64,000 bases of DNA from Cognatundibacterium squillarum (GCF_014652435.1 NZ_BMYU01000002.1:62001-126000); one strand, 5' to 3'; positions 49,470-60,600 are shown, counted from the first letter of the stretch. The notes: generated from the sequence alone by a model not told the origin. Program-made: numbers and translations.

Positions 49470-52223
49470 TCATTGCAAGGTTCCGCCGGTAGGTGCCGAC
49501 GTATTCAGGAAGGTTTCTGCGTAGCGCGACGGAATACCGGATTGCGCGAACATCTCAAATAAATCCATATCCAGATGGCCGCCAGCCGCCATTTTGCGCA
49601 TGATTCCCAGTGCTTCCGCGATGGATTTTCCGGATTTGTACGGCCGGTCCGGTGCGGTTAAAGCTTCGAACACATCGGCAATCGCCATCATGCGGGCTGG
49701 TATGCTCAGCGATCCGGCCGCAACGGCGCGCGGGTAGCCCTTGCCGTCGATGCGTTCGTGATGACTGCCGGCGATTTCCGGCACATTGCTCAGATGGCGC
49801 GGGAACGGCAGCGCTTCCAGCATTTTGATGGTCAGGACGATATGTTCATTGATCTTATAGCGCTCTTCTTCGGTCAACGTGCCGCGTTCTACCGATAAAT
49901 TCCGTAATTCACCGCGATCGTACAAATATTCCGGTACCTGCATCCGGAATCCCCAGCGGTTTTCGGCAGAGAATGCCTGTCCGGCGGGGCGCGGGATTTT
50001 GTGATGTGGCTGGTCGTTCAGCAGCTTTTCCTGTACCGGCAGAACGGTGTCGTCCGCGGTGTCACCGCGCCGCAGTGCTTCTTCATGCGAGATGCCCAGC
50101 CGGTCATCCAGCGTGCGGGTCCAGGTTCTGTCCGCGATTTGCCGCAGGCGTTCTGTTGCCGCCGGCGACATGCTTTCGCTGCCCAGATTGCATTCCGCGA
50201 CGAAGGCAAAATCTGCGTCCAGCGCCTGTAAAGTCTGATGCAATGCCTGCGCTGCCGCTTCCGGCAATCCTTGCGGACAGGCTGCCTGCCATGCTGCCAG
50301 CGTGGCTTCCCGTTTGCAGACTTCAAACCGCATCCGGATTTCATGGATGCGGTCATACAGGGTTTCCAGTTTGGTCGCTTTATCGACCACATATTCCGGC
50401 GTGACGACTTTGCCGCAGTCGTGCAGCCATGCGGCGATATGCACTGCCTCGCGCAATTCTTCATTCAGCTGAAAACCGGCGACACAAGGCGCATCGCTGG
50501 CTGCCGCCAGTTCCACCAGCCATTCCGTCAGTACCGGAACGCGGTGGCAATGTCCGCCGGTATGCGGACTTTTGGCATCGACTGCTTCCGCCAGCAATTT
50601 AATAAACGATTCAAACAATTGTTTTTGCTGGGCAATGGCTTCGCGCGATTCCAGCGATAAAGCAGCGAATCCGGACAGAGTTTCCACAAAATTCTGATGC
50701 TGTTCGCTGAACGGCGAGCGACGGTCGATGACCAGTAAGCCCAGCAATTGCCCGCGTCGTCCCCGCAGTGGCAGCATCAGCGCGTGATGTCCGGTGGCGG
50801 ACTGGCTTTGCAGCATCGCGTTGCGCGCAGTTTGCGGCATTGCCAGCCAGGTATTCAGCCAGTCATGCTGATGACCGGGGCCGCGTTCAGCCCGCAATTG
50901 CCACTCGCTGCCATCATGGATATACAGCCACGAGGATTCGCCCCGCGCGACTTTGGTGGTTTCTTCCAGCACCAGTGGTAAAAGCTTTTCCGGATCGGCT
51001 TCGCGTGACACCTTTTCCAGCAAACGCAAAAAATCCGAGGTGGTGGTGCGGGTCTGTTCCAGTCCGGCTTCCAGCTGTGCAATTTCTGTGATGATGGTTT
51101 TTGTGCTGGCGAAGGCTTTGAAATCAAAGTGAATCAGCGCATCGGCACGCTCTGCCAGCGTCTGAAACACCGAGGAAATCCGCATCGCAGTTCTGCGCGT
51201 GATCAGCAGCGTCAGAAAGGTGATCAGTAAAGTCACCGCCAGCAGGGTATTCCGCAATTGCCGTGGTTTTGCCAGTAATTTGTCTTTTGGTACGGCCACA
51301 TGCAGTTTCAGACCTTCATAATTCTCAATATGAATATCTGCCGTACCCACCCACCATGATTCGCCTTTGTGATCAAACAGCCAGTCAACCCTTTGTGTGG
51401 CGGATGCGGCCGATGCGTGCTCCAGTCCTTTCAGAAATTCGGTCATGCCGGCATCTTGCCGGTCTGCTGAAACGATGGCACCGGAATATTCAAACAGGGC
51501 GATGTGCGCTGCATTCGCTTGCGCCAGTCGCGTCAGTTCCGTCTCCAGCGAATCGACACGGATATCCATGCCCATCACCCAGCCTTTGCCCATGTGTTTG
51601 GCAAGGGTAATACCGGTCTTACCGGTGGCATGAAACGTATACGCCGCTGTTCTGAGCACGCCGTCTTTTTCATGGCTGGCCTGATACCACGGACGGGTGC
51701 GCGGATCGTAATCTGCAAACGAACTGACACGGCGGCGCGCCAGTATCTGAAACTTATCATCCAGAATCACCCAGACCTGATCTTCGCCATCCGACGGATG
51801 CAGTCTTTGCAGCTGAACCAGCCACTGCGCATTGTCCGGAGCGTCGAAGCGCTTGCGATCCCAGTCAGAATGCAGGGTGCGTAATAACAGAAACTGGCCC
51901 TGCGGTCCGGCGACGTAAACGCTGCTCAGCATCTTGTTATCCTGCAGAATCGATGCCTGCGCAGGCAGCCGCAGCATCCAGTCTTCTTCCTTACCGGTTT
52001 TTAAATCCGGCACATTCACCAGCAATTTCAGCAGGGTGGTGGGTGGCTGCAACAGCTGATCCAGCACATAACCGGATTCGCCGGTCATGGAGCGCAGCGA
52101 TTTCACCGCATCATCTTCCGCCATGCGGCTCATGAAGGCATAACCGCCCATGGTGAACGCCAGACCAATCAACAAAACCAGTCCGCTCAGCTGATATTGC
52201 AAATACCGGTGAATACTGACCAT
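49470..52223 (-). CDS. Cache-GAF-HD-GYP sensor, putative cyclic-di-GMP phosphodiesterase
   Basis: A 917-residue protein. One N-terminal membrane helix (about 12-31) is followed by a large periplasmic Cache-like sensor (40-320) and a second membrane helix (about 328-346). A GAF-like segment (about 400-530) follows, then an HD-GYP domain: HTGGHCHRV, AAWLHDCGK and HHERIDGKGYP, with metal-binding His/Asp conserved. A roughly 200-residue insertion separates the HD and GYP halves. HD-GYP enzymes hydrolyse cyclic di-GMP and so switch biofilm/motility. No signal peptide is needed beyond the first helix. Confidence 0.85.
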   Translation of the reverse strand: MVSIHRYLQYQLSGLVLLIGLAFTMGGYAFMSRMAEDDAVKSLRSMTGESGYVLDQLLQPPTTLLKLLVNVPDLKTGKEEDWMLRLPAQASILQDNKMLSSVYVAGPQGQFLLLRTLHSDWDRKRFDAPDNAQWLVQLQRLHPSDGEDQVWVILDDKFQILARRRVSSFADYDPRTRPWYQASHEKDGVLRTAAYTFHATGKTGITLAKHMGKGWVMGMDIRVDSLETELTRLAQANAAHIALFEYSGAIVSADRQDAGMTEFLKGLEHASAASATQRVDWLFDHKGESWWVGTADIHIENYEGLKLHVAVPKDKLLAKPRQLRNTLLAVTLLITFLTLLITRRTAMRISSVFQTLAERADALIHFDFKAFASTKTIITEIAQLEAGLEQTRTTTSDFLRLLEKVSREADPEKLLPLVLEETTKVARGESSWLYIHDGSEWQLRAERGPGHQHDWLNTWLAMPQTARNAMLQSQSATGHHALMLPLRGRRGQLLGLLVIDRRSPFSEQHQNFVETLSGFAALSLESREAIAQQKQLFESFIKLLAEAVDAKSPHTGGHCHRVPVLTEWLVELAAASDAPCVAGFQLNEELREAVHIAAWLHDCGKVVTPEYVVDKATKLETLYDRIHEIRMRFEVCKREATLAAWQAACPQGLPEAAAQALHQTLQALDADFAFVAECNLGSESMSPAATERLRQIADRTWTRTLDDRLGISHEEALRRGDTADDTVLPVQEKLLNDQPHHKIPRPAGQAFSAENRWGFRMQVPEYLYDRGELRNLSVERGTLTEEERYKINEHIVLTIKMLEALPFPRHLSNVPEIAGSHHERIDGKGYPRAVAAGSLSIPARMMAIADVFEALTAPDRPYKSGKSIAEALGIMRKMAAGGHLDMDLFEMFAQSGIPSRYAETFLNTSAPTGGTLQ

Positions 52224-52667
52224 AGACCCGCCAATTCGGTGAATACGTCAAAGAAACAAGCAAGATGTGTGAATGCCGCAGCGTGAATGCGGCTGATGCG
52301 ACGCGCTGTATGTCGTCAGAGATGCAGAATGAATAATACCTTAAGAAGTGGTGAAAAAATGCATAGTAATCAACATCGCAACGTCGTCACTATGATCTGA
52401 ATGGAACTCATTTCATAAATAACCGCGCTGAAACAGCGTAATACACGAGAAAACACCGCGATTCCACCCGTTTCATTGTGCAAAAGTCGTCATATAGAAT
52501 TTGTGGAAGTCCGGACTTTCTGCCGACGACAGCGCGGTGGCTGTGCAGAAGTCCGCATTTGTGGCAAAAAAGCAGGAATTTCCGGCCTCAGGCTGCCGGA
52601 TAACGCGGAACTACGCCGAAAAACGGAGAAACCGGAAAAATCAGAAAATCCAGCCTGCTGCGCTTAC
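52224..52667. other. Intergenic region with repeat copy 7
   Basis: 444 bases between the HD-GYP start and the next gene's stop. No gene is seen. It holds the HD-GYP promoter region, not identified, and repeat copy 7. Confidence 0.6.
52476..52560 (+). repeat. 85-bp palindromic repeat, copy 7
   Basis: The plus-oriented copy starts TTGTGCAAAAGTCGTCAT and ends GCATTT, exactly 85 bp. It is nearly identical to copy 6 from the inner arm onward (CGGACTTTCTGCCGACGACA, then GCGGTGGCTGTGCAGAAG). Confidence 0.9.
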
Positions 52668-53312
52668 TTAATGCGATGACGGCGCGATTGTGTCTTCAAA
52701 CGCAAAATAACGAATCCCGTCCGGCCATGCACCCGCGTGGTAACGGAAGGCGATGCGGGCGTTGACGGACAGATAGTTTCTTTGTCCGGCCTGTGTCAGG
52801 CGAGGGCCGTTTTGCTGTAAATCCTGTTCACTGAGTTCTGCAGGGCGCACGATGGCGATATGGCCGGGTTTATGCGGGTCCGGACTCTGAAAACCGGCGA
52901 CGACCAGTTGTCCCTGATTTGCCAGTGTCTGCGCTGCGCGCGCATCCGCCACGGCTCGCCAGCCAGCAGCACGCGCAGCTTCGCTTTGCAGCCAGACCAC
53001 CTGTGCTGATGCCAGCAATACCTGCGAATGCTGCGGCGGACGCAGCAGATACACATCCCGCTTTTTGGCAAATGCGGCGGCGAAGGCACTGCAATGCGAT
53101 TTCGCTGGCTTATCGCCCTGATCCGGCTCGCCGCTTTCCCAGTCTACGTGTTTTCCAGCCAGCCACAGACGCTCGACACCACTGTTCTGTAACTGCTCCG
53201 CCAGTTGAACACCGCGCACACTGATTGCGCCACAGCAGGTTTCAGTTTCTGCTGCATGTGCGGAGAAGGACAAAGTCAGCAGCAGGGCGCTGATCAGCAT
53301 GGCAGTGCGCAT
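52668..53312 (-). CDS. Exported CHAP/NlpC-like amidase candidate
   Basis: A 214-residue exported protein with a signal peptide (1-20, SAHA). CCGAISVRGVQLAEQLQ starts the mature part. A Cys nucleophile candidate in KSHCSAFAAAF and a later His in KPGHIAIVRP fit the papain-like CHAP/NlpC fold of peptidoglycan amidases. Short mature length and no extra domain. The start at 53312 has only a weak GAG Shine-Dalgarno. It lies 13 bp downstream of an MgtC/SapB gene on the same strand, likely co-transcribed. Family placement is tentative. Confidence 0.6.
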   Translation of the reverse strand: MRTAMLISALLLTLSFSAHAAETETCCGAISVRGVQLAEQLQNSGVERLWLAGKHVDWESGEPDQGDKPAKSHCSAFAAAFAKKRDVYLLRPPQHSQVLLASAQVVWLQSEAARAAGWRAVADARAAQTLANQGQLVVAGFQSPDPHKPGHIAIVRPAELSEQDLQQNGPRLTQAGQRNYLSVNARIAFRYHAGAWPDGIRYFAFEDTIAPSSH

Positions 53313-53325
53313 AGGGCTATCTCGC

Positions 53326-54042
53326 TTATTCAGAGGTACTCGGGCTCCAGAACGCTTGCCGCACGGCAGCCTGTTCTGAAATCGTCGCGATAATTTTATC
53401 CAGTTCTGCCGCTTCAACGGAAGTGGCCATCAGCGTCGCTTCAATTTCGATATCGTCATCGCCGAAAGCATGCACTTCCAGATCACGAATCGGGTAATTC
53501 GCCTGTTCCAGTGCTTTAGACAAATACGCCAGCGTCCATTTCTGATGTGTGCTGGACGCAATCACATACACGGTATTGGTGACTTCCACATCCGCGCCCT
53601 CAATCGGCTGACGGTTAATGCGGTTCACGATCGGGCGCAGCAGCGTATTTGCTGCCAGCACAAACAGCGTGGCGGCTACCGCTTCCATGATCAGGTCCGC
53701 ACCGGCGGCAGCACCGACTGCTGCAGAACCCCACAAGGTCGCGGCAGTATTCAGGCCACGCACATTGCCGTCTTCACGCATGATCGCGCCAGCACCCAGA
53801 AAACCGATGCCGGACACAACATACGCAATCACATGCACCGCGCCTTCATGGCCTTCCAGCCGGTTTGCCATATCCACGAATACTGCCGCACCGACGGCGA
53901 CCAGCACATTGGTTCGCAGCCCTGCGGTACGCTGGCGTATCTGGCGTTCATAACCGATCAGTCCGCCCAGTATGAAGGCGGTTGTCAGGCTGATCATGGT
54001 ATCCAGAAACGATGTCAGATTGATGTTGTGTAATGCTTCCAT
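53326..54042 (-). CDS. MgtC/SapB-family membrane protein
   Basis: A 238-residue protein with four to five membrane helices and the MgtC hallmark GGLIGYERQIRQRTAGLRTN. GFLGAGAIMREDGNVRGLNTAATLW contains the family-typical GAGxI pattern. A C-terminal ACT-like cytoplasmic domain (about 165-238) follows. MgtC proteins help cells cope with low Mg2+ or acid stress and may regulate ATP synthase. The CHAP-like gene lies downstream. Confidence 0.9.
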   Translation of the reverse strand: MEALHNINLTSFLDTMISLTTAFILGGLIGYERQIRQRTAGLRTNVLVAVGAAVFVDMANRLEGHEGAVHVIAYVVSGIGFLGAGAIMREDGNVRGLNTAATLWGSAAVGAAAGADLIMEAVAATLFVLAANTLLRPIVNRINRQPIEGADVEVTNTVYVIASSTHQKWTLAYLSKALEQANYPIRDLEVHAFGDDDIEIEATLMATSVEAAELDKIIATISEQAAVRQAFWSPSTSE

Positions 54043-54253
54043 GGGTCCTCCGTAAAGCGTCAGGCGTGTTTTTTCAGCGCCGGGAGTTGGCGTGAGTTGC
54101 CAAAATGCGTTTTAGCTGCTGCTGATTGTCGGCAGCATTTGTGTCAGCACGATGAATGTGCGGTTTCAGTATGTATGGCTGAAATGGCGCTGAAACGGGG
54201 CTTTTGCTGATGCCGGTTCAGCGAACTGCAGAAAATCCGAAAGATCCGGAAAC

Positions 54254-55645
54254 TCAGACCAGTGCGACTTGCAGGGTGAAAATCGCACCGGAACCGGTAT
54301 TCGCCGCAACCACGCTGGCTCCGGCGCGGCTGGCGATATGCTGTACCAGCGATAAGCCCAGTCCGGCACCGGCGATACCGCTGGACTTGGCGTGCTGCCC
54401 GCGATAAAAACGTTCAAAAATATGCGGTAAATCCTGTTCTGCGATGCCGGGGCCGCTGTCCTGTACGCGGATCAGCAATTGCTGGCCATCCATGCTTGCT
54501 GACAGCCGGATTTCACCACCGTGGCCGGTAAACTTCAGCGCGTTCTCAAGAAAATTATTCAGTATCAGTTTACCTGCGCGCTCAGATAAACGGATTTCCA
54601 CAGGCAGGGAATTATCAAGCACCAACTGAATTTGCTTCGCATCGGCAGCACTGCGGTGTGCGCTGGCAACAGCTTCCAGCAATTGCTGCGCATTGCAATG
54701 GGCTCCGGCATCATCTTCCTGACCACTTTCTATGCGCGCCAGTAACAGCAATTCTTCGACCATACTGGTAATGCCACAGACTTCTTCCAGACAGGAGCGC
54801 AGGGTTTCGCGGTAGGCTTCCGGACTGCGTTCGCGGCGCAGGCAAATGTCGATTTCAGCACGTAAGCGTGTCAGCGGCGAACGCATTTCATGCGAGGCAT
54901 CGGCAGTAAAGCGGCGTTCGATCAGAAAGGCATTTTCCAGTCGCGCCAGCATCTGATTTAGCGTACCGGTCAGATGCGCGATTTCATCAGCATCCGAAGA
55001 TTGCGCCAGCCGCTCGCTCAGATTCGCATCACCGATGCGGTCTGCCTGACTCGCAATATCTTCAATCGCCATAAAGACTTTTTTGGTCAGATTGTTCGCG
55101 ACCAGTACCACGGCAGCGATCAGCACCACTGCAAGAATACTGAACAAGCCGGTGGCATAATCGACGATACGCACCGTGTCATCCAGCGAACCTGCTACCT
55201 GCACAATGTAATCCTTGCCACCGGCATGCACAGGCACGGCAATCATGCGCAAAGGTTCTTCGCCAAAATTATCAATCGTGACCAGCGCGGTTTCATTTGC
55301 CGCTGTCTGCTGCAGTATGTCTTTGGTCAGCGGTAAATCGGCGTCACCCAGATTCTGACTTTTTGCGATCACGGTGCCGTCGCGTAAGCTGATTTGTACC
55401 AGCCGGTCCAGCCGTACCAGCGAGGGCGGCGCTTTGCCGGTTTGCTGATCATGCACCCGCACCGGCTGATCCGGCGCACTGTTAAGTACGGATACTTCCG
55501 CATCCGCAATCGCCAGCAATGCCTGATCTAATTGCTGATTCATCTCATGCGACAAACCCCACCAGGTTGCAAAGGCGGCACAGGCCACAATGGCCGTAAT
55601 CGCGGCACTGTGTATCAGTGCCAGACGCTGGCGGAACGAGAGCAT
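54254..55645 (-). CDS. Sensor histidine kinase of heavy-metal type
   Basis: A 463-residue two-helix membrane kinase: TM1 (about 10-30), periplasmic loop (about 31-165), TM2 (about 167-188) and HAMP (190-240). HisKA has FTADASHEMRSPLTRL with the phospho-acceptor His, and HATPase has NFLENALKF, DSGPGI and GAGLGLSLV. It forms a two-component system with the response regulator 2 nt upstream, as CusRS/CzcRS-like pairs do. Divergent from a metal RND pump gene, so metal sensing is likely. Confidence 0.9.
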   Translation of the reverse strand: MLSFRQRLALIHSAAITAIVACAAFATWWGLSHEMNQQLDQALLAIADAEVSVLNSAPDQPVRVHDQQTGKAPPSLVRLDRLVQISLRDGTVIAKSQNLGDADLPLTKDILQQTAANETALVTIDNFGEEPLRMIAVPVHAGGKDYIVQVAGSLDDTVRIVDYATGLFSILAVVLIAAVVLVANNLTKKVFMAIEDIASQADRIGDANLSERLAQSSDADEIAHLTGTLNQMLARLENAFLIERRFTADASHEMRSPLTRLRAEIDICLRRERSPEAYRETLRSCLEEVCGITSMVEELLLLARIESGQEDDAGAHCNAQQLLEAVASAHRSAADAKQIQLVLDNSLPVEIRLSERAGKLILNNFLENALKFTGHGGEIRLSASMDGQQLLIRVQDSGPGIAEQDLPHIFERFYRGQHAKSSGIAGAGLGLSLVQHIASRAGASVVAANTGSGAIFTLQVALV

Positions 55646-55647
55646 GT

Positions 55648-56319
55648 TTACTCCGGTAAAGCGAACACAAATCCCTGCCCGCGTACGGTTTGTATCAGTG
55701 GCTCACAGCCGGGCAGGTCGATTTTTTTACGCAGATTTTTGATATGAACGTCGATCAGATTATCAATCGCAATCAGATCTGCTTTCCAGACATGTTCTGC
55801 CAGCTGATGGCGGCTGATCAGCTGACCTTGCTGGCGGATAAAAAATTCTAACAGTGCAAACTCTTTGCGGGTCAGTTCGATTTCCTGTCCGGCGCGCACC
55901 GCAGTGTGGGTTTGCAGGTGCAGACTCAGATCAAATGCCTGTAATACCGGTGCAGGTTGCAATTCTGCGCGGCGGCGCAAGGCTTCTATTCTGGCCAGTA
56001 ATTCTTCAAACGCATACGGCTTCACCAGATAATCATCCGCGCCCTGACGCAAACCCTGCACTTTATCCTGCAGCGCATCGCGTGCGGTCAGCATCAGGAC
56101 CGGTGTGGAAACACCCGCACTGCGCAGTTTGTTGCAAAGCAGCATTCCATCCATGCCGGGCAGATTCCAGTCCAGAATCAGCAAATCATAACCTTGCGGA
56201 ATCTGCTGTTCTGCCTCTTCAGCGCTGGCACAGTGATCAACCTGCCAGTTTTCTTCCTGTAAGCCTGCTACCAGCAAACGCGCGGCTTTCAGATCATCTT
56301 CCACCAGCAGAATACGCAT
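55648..56319 (-). CDS. OmpR-family response regulator
   Basis: A 223-residue regulator. The receiver domain (1-120) has Asp7-8 (VEDD), the phospho-Asp51 in LILDWNLPG and Lys about 102 (VKPYAF). The C-terminal winged helix (about 125-223; LLEFFIRQQGQLISRHQLAEHVW) is of OmpR type. It is followed 2 nt later by the sensor kinase gene, and is divergent from the pump operon with a CCTGAA-N6-TTCAGG dyad between them that may be its binding site. Confidence 0.92.
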   Translation of the reverse strand: MRILLVEDDLKAARLLVAGLQEENWQVDHCASAEEAEQQIPQGYDLLILDWNLPGMDGMLLCNKLRSAGVSTPVLMLTARDALQDKVQGLRQGADDYLVKPYAFEELLARIEALRRRAELQPAPVLQAFDLSLHLQTHTAVRAGQEIELTRKEFALLEFFIRQQGQLISRHQLAEHVWKADLIAIDNLIDVHIKNLRKKIDLPGCEPLIQTVRGQGFVFALPE

Positions 56320-56380
56320 GCGCTACCTCCGGATTTGCGATGCCGTGCAGTATAGCAGCGACGCTGACTCGTCCGCGTTT

Positions 56381-56398
56381 CCTGAAGAAAGATTCAGG
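56381..56398 (+). promoter_or_regulatory. Dyad in the divergent regulator/pump promoter region
   Basis: CCTGAA-GAAAGA-TTCAGG, perfect 6-bp arms, between the response regulator start and the adaptor gene start. A plausible site for the neighbouring OmpR-type regulator; not proven. Confidence 0.45.
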
Positions 56399-56480
56399 TG
56401 TGCAGCGCAGCAAGATTGCCTACGATAGCGCCCGTTGACAGGGTGTACATCCTTGTTCGTTGCAAAGAAAGGGCTGCATT

Positions 56481-57638
56481 ATGATCAGAAAATCCATCCA
56501 TCCCCGCCGCTTACTGGCGGGCATACTGAGTCTTACTGTACTGGGTGGCAGCGTGTGGCTGCTGGCAAACCGTAGCGCAAGCGCGGATAACAAACCTGCG
56601 CAGGCAGAAGGCTATACCCGTAACGCAGATGGCCATATTCTGATCGCGCCAAAATCTGCGCTCGAAAAATCTTTACAAATTGCGGTGGTGCAGCCGCAGG
56701 AAGTGGCATTACCTTTGCAATTACCTGCAGTGGTGGAAGCCGATCCGTTGCGTTTTGTAAAAATCATGACGCCGCTGGCAGGCCGGATTACTGCCGTGCG
56801 CAAACAGGCTGGCGATATCGTCAAAGCCGGTGATGTGCTGTTCACCATCGATTCCGCCGATCTGCCGCAGGCAATCAGCGATCAGGAAAAAGCACGGGCG
56901 GCGCTGAATCTGAGCAAGCGTCAGTTAGAACGCCAGCAAGCGATGGACAAAGCCGATGTCGGCACCAAACGCGATCTGGAACAGGCGCAGAGCGATGTGG
57001 CGCAGGCACAGGCAGAACTGAGCCGTGCTGAAGCTCGTCTGGGCTTGCTGGGTGCGAAAGCACAAAGTGCCGGAGATGTATTGCCGGGGCATCAGCTGGT
57101 GGTACGCGCACCGGCTGCCGGTCGCGTGGTGGAGCTGAATGCGGCGCCGGGCGCTTACTGGAATGATGTGAATCAGCCGCTGATGAGTATCGCGGATTTA
57201 TCGAAAGTCTTTGTCACCGCCTCTGCTAAAGAAAAAGATCTGGCCATGCTGGCGGAAGGCCAGAGCGTAACGATTCGTTTTGACGCATATGCAGAAGCGG
57301 TGCAGGCGAAAGTCCAGTACGTCGGTGATGTGCTGGACCCTGATACGCGCTCGGTCAAAGTCCGCATTCCGTTAAACAATGCCGATAAAAAACTGAAACC
57401 CGGCATGTTTGCCAAAGCCGAGCTGAGTACCGGCGCACATCAGGGCTTGCTGGTTCCGGCGACGGCTGTCGTGCAGCAGGGGTTTGCCAGCAAAGTGTAT
57501 GTGGAAGTCGCGCCGCGTGAGTTGGCTGCACGTGAAGTCAAAGTCGGGCCGCTGAATAACGGTCGTTTTGAAGTACTGAGCGGTCTGAAAGCTGGCGAGC
57601 GTGTATTGCTGAAAGACGGGGTGATTTTCAATGATTGA
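56481..57638 (+). CDS. RND periplasmic adaptor (CzcB/CusB type)
   Basis: A 385-residue membrane fusion protein with an N-terminal signal/anchor (about 12-31). The barrel-sandwich lipoyl region has KIMTPLAGRITAVRKQAGDIV, a coiled-coil hairpin (about 130-195), the VRAPAAGRVVELN half and a C-terminal beta-barrel. It links an inner-membrane RND pump to an outer-membrane channel. The start at 56481 follows AAAGGG; an upstream frame of 7 codons is not needed. The end overlaps the pump gene by 8 nt. Confidence 0.9.
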   Translation: MIRKSIHPRRLLAGILSLTVLGGSVWLLANRSASADNKPAQAEGYTRNADGHILIAPKSALEKSLQIAVVQPQEVALPLQLPAVVEADPLRFVKIMTPLAGRITAVRKQAGDIVKAGDVLFTIDSADLPQAISDQEKARAALNLSKRQLERQQAMDKADVGTKRDLEQAQSDVAQAQAELSRAEARLGLLGAKAQSAGDVLPGHQLVVRAPAAGRVVELNAAPGAYWNDVNQPLMSIADLSKVFVTASAKEKDLAMLAEGQSVTIRFDAYAEAVQAKVQYVGDVLDPDTRSVKVRIPLNNADKKLKPGMFAKAELSTGAHQGLLVPATAVVQQGFASKVYVEVAPRELAAREVKVGPLNNGRFEVLSGLKAGERVLLKDGVIFND

Positions 57639-60600
57639 TCGCCTCGTTACCCTGTGTTTTAACCGGCGCGGTATCGTCGCGCTGGTGTTTTTACTGGTTG
57701 CCGCGTATGGCTGGTTTGCATGGAATCAGTTACCGCTGGAAGCTTATCCGGATATCGCCGACACCACCTCGCAAGTCGTGACGCAGGTGAATGGTCTGGC
57801 GGCGGAAGAAGTGGAGCAACAGATCACGATTCCGCTGGAGCGCCAGATTATGGGTACGCCCGGCATGCATGTGATGCGTTCCAAGAGTACCTTTGGCTTA
57901 TCGCTGATTACGGTTGTTTTCAAAGACGGAGCAGATGATTACTGGTCGCGTCAGCGTTTGCAGGAACGCATCAGCAGTGTATCCCTGCCTTATGGCGCAC
58001 AACCGGGGCTGGACCCGCTGACTTCGCCGATTGGTGAGATTTTCCGCTACACGCTGGTATCGAAAACCCGCAGCCTGCGTGAATTGTCTGAATTGCAGTT
58101 GTGGAAAGTGATTCCGCGCCTGAAGCAGGTTTCCGGCGTGGTCGATGTCGCGAATTTCGGCGGTATCACGACCCAGTTTATGCTGGAGCTGGACCCGGCA
58201 GCACTGAGCAAATACAAGGTGTCACTGAATCAGATTACCGCAGCCATCAATGCGAATAATGCCAATGCGGGCGGCAGTGTGCTGACCCGTGGCGAGCAGG
58301 GCATGGTGGTGCGCGGTGTCGGCCTGATCCGTAATCTGGATGATCTGGGCAATATCGTCATCACGCAAAAAGCCGGTGTGCCAGTGTTGCTGCGCGATCT
58401 GGGGCAGGTGACTTACGGCCATCAGGAACGTCATGGCGTGCTGGGGATTGATCACAATCCGGATTCGGTGGAAGGCATTACGCTGCTGCTGAAAAATGAA
58501 AACCCTTCGCGTGTGATGGCGGGTGTGCATGAAGCCGTGAAAGAGCTGAACGAGCAGATTTTGCCGAAAGATGTGCAGGTGGTGCCGTATATGGACCGCA
58601 GCAATCTGGTGAACGCGACCGTCAGCACCGTCAGCCATACGCTGATTGAAGGGATTGCGCTGGTGACACTGGTACTGCTGCTGTTTCTCGGCAGCCCGCG
58701 TGCCGCGATTATCGTTGCGATCACGATTCCGGTTTCGCTGCTGATTGCATTTATCCTGATGCACCACTTCAAAATTCCGGCGAATTTGCTGTCGCTGGGC
58801 GCGATTGATTTCGGGATTATCGTGGACGGTGCAATTGTGATGATGGAAAACATTCTGCGCCGCCGCGAAGAAGAACCGCAAGCAACGCTGCAGGGCAAAA
58901 ACATTATGCAGTCGGTACGTCAGGTGACGCGGCCAGTGTTTTTCGGGATTCTGGTTATCATCATCGCGTATCTGCCTTTGTTCGCATTCCAGCGCATTGA
59001 ATACAAACTGTTTTCACCGATGGCCTACGCGGTTGGCTTTGCGCTGCTCGGTGCTTTGCTGGTTGCGCTGTTGCTGATTCCCGGTCTGTCTTATATGGCG
59101 CTGAAAAAACCGGTGAAGATTTTTCATAATCCGGTGCTGGAATGGCTGAAACCGCGTTACAACAGCGTATTGAACTGGCTGGTAGGCCGCAGCCGCGTGG
59201 TGACCGGTATCTTTATCGCGACACTGGCGGCGGTGATTGTCAGTGGTGCGACCATCGGCCGCGACTTTTTACCGTATCTGGATGAAGGTTCGATCTGGCT
59301 GCAAGTGACGCTGCCACCGGGCATTTCGCTGGATAAAGCAACGCGTATGGCGGATGCGCTGCGTGAAGCAACGCTGGAATTTCCCGAGGTGAATCACGTC
59401 GTTACTCAGCTGGGTCGCAATGATGACGGTACTGATCCGTTCACACCTTCGCATATCGAAACCGCCGTCACGCTGCATCCGTATAGTGAATGGAAAAGTG
59501 GTCTGACCAAGCAGGAACTGATCGCAAAAATGGCGGAGCGGTTCAAAAAATTGCCCGGCACGCAGGTTGGCTTCAGCCAGCCAATGATAGACGGTGTGCT
59601 GGATAAACTGGCCGGCGCGCACAGCGATCTGGTGGTAAAAGTAATGGGCAATGATTTCCGCGAAACCCGCCGTATTGCGAATGATGTGGTGCGTACCCTG
59701 AGTGCCATTCCCGGTGCGGAAGACGTGATTATTGATCAGGAGCCACCGCTGCCGCAGCTGAAAGTGGATGTGGACAGGCTTGCCGCAGCCCGTCTGGGTA
59801 TCAATGTCGCGGATGTGATGAGCCTGATACAAACCGGTATCGGCGGTGCGCCGGTCACGCAGGTGTTTATCGATGAGCGCAGCTATAACATCGCTGCCCG
59901 CTTTAATAACACCGTGGTCAACAGCCCGGAAGCAATCGGTCATCTGACGCTGATCACACCGTCGAATGCAGAAATTCCTTTATCGCAAGTGGCGCGTATT
60001 TCGTTTGCCGAGGGTGAAACCACGATTACCCGTGAAATGGGTAAGCGTCACCTGACGGTGCGTCTGAACCTGCGTAACCGTGATCTGGCAGGCTTTCTGG
60101 ATGACGCCCATGCCGCAATCGAAAAACAGGTGCAGTTCGACCACAGCCGTTTTTCACTCCACTGGGGCGGCCAGTTTGAAAATCAGCAACGGGCACAGGC
60201 GCGTCTGGCGATGATTTTACCGATGGTGCTGACACTGATGTTTGTGCTGCTGTTCGGCGAATTTAAAAATCTGCGTCAGCCAGCACTGATTTTGTCTGCC
60301 GTACCGCTGGCAACGCTGGGTGGTTTGTGTGCACTGCATTTGCGCGATATGACACTGAACGTCTCGTCGGCGGTGGGCTTTATTGCACTGTTCGGCGTGG
60401 CAGTTCTGAATGCGATTATTATGATTTCGAATCTGAACCGCTGGAGTAAGCAGCCGGATCTCAGCCTGAAAGAGGCAGTTATCAAAGCCGCTGGCGAACG
60501 TCTGCGTCCGGTGCTGACCACCGCGACCGTGGCAGCGCTGGGACTGATTCCGGCCGCGATGGCACATGGGCTTGGTAGTGACGTTCAGCGTCCGCTGGCA

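Noticed and set aside
58222-58881. A 219-codon frame on the minus strand
   Set aside because: It lies opposite the RND pump gene, which has strong family motifs; the opposite strand has no recognisable features.
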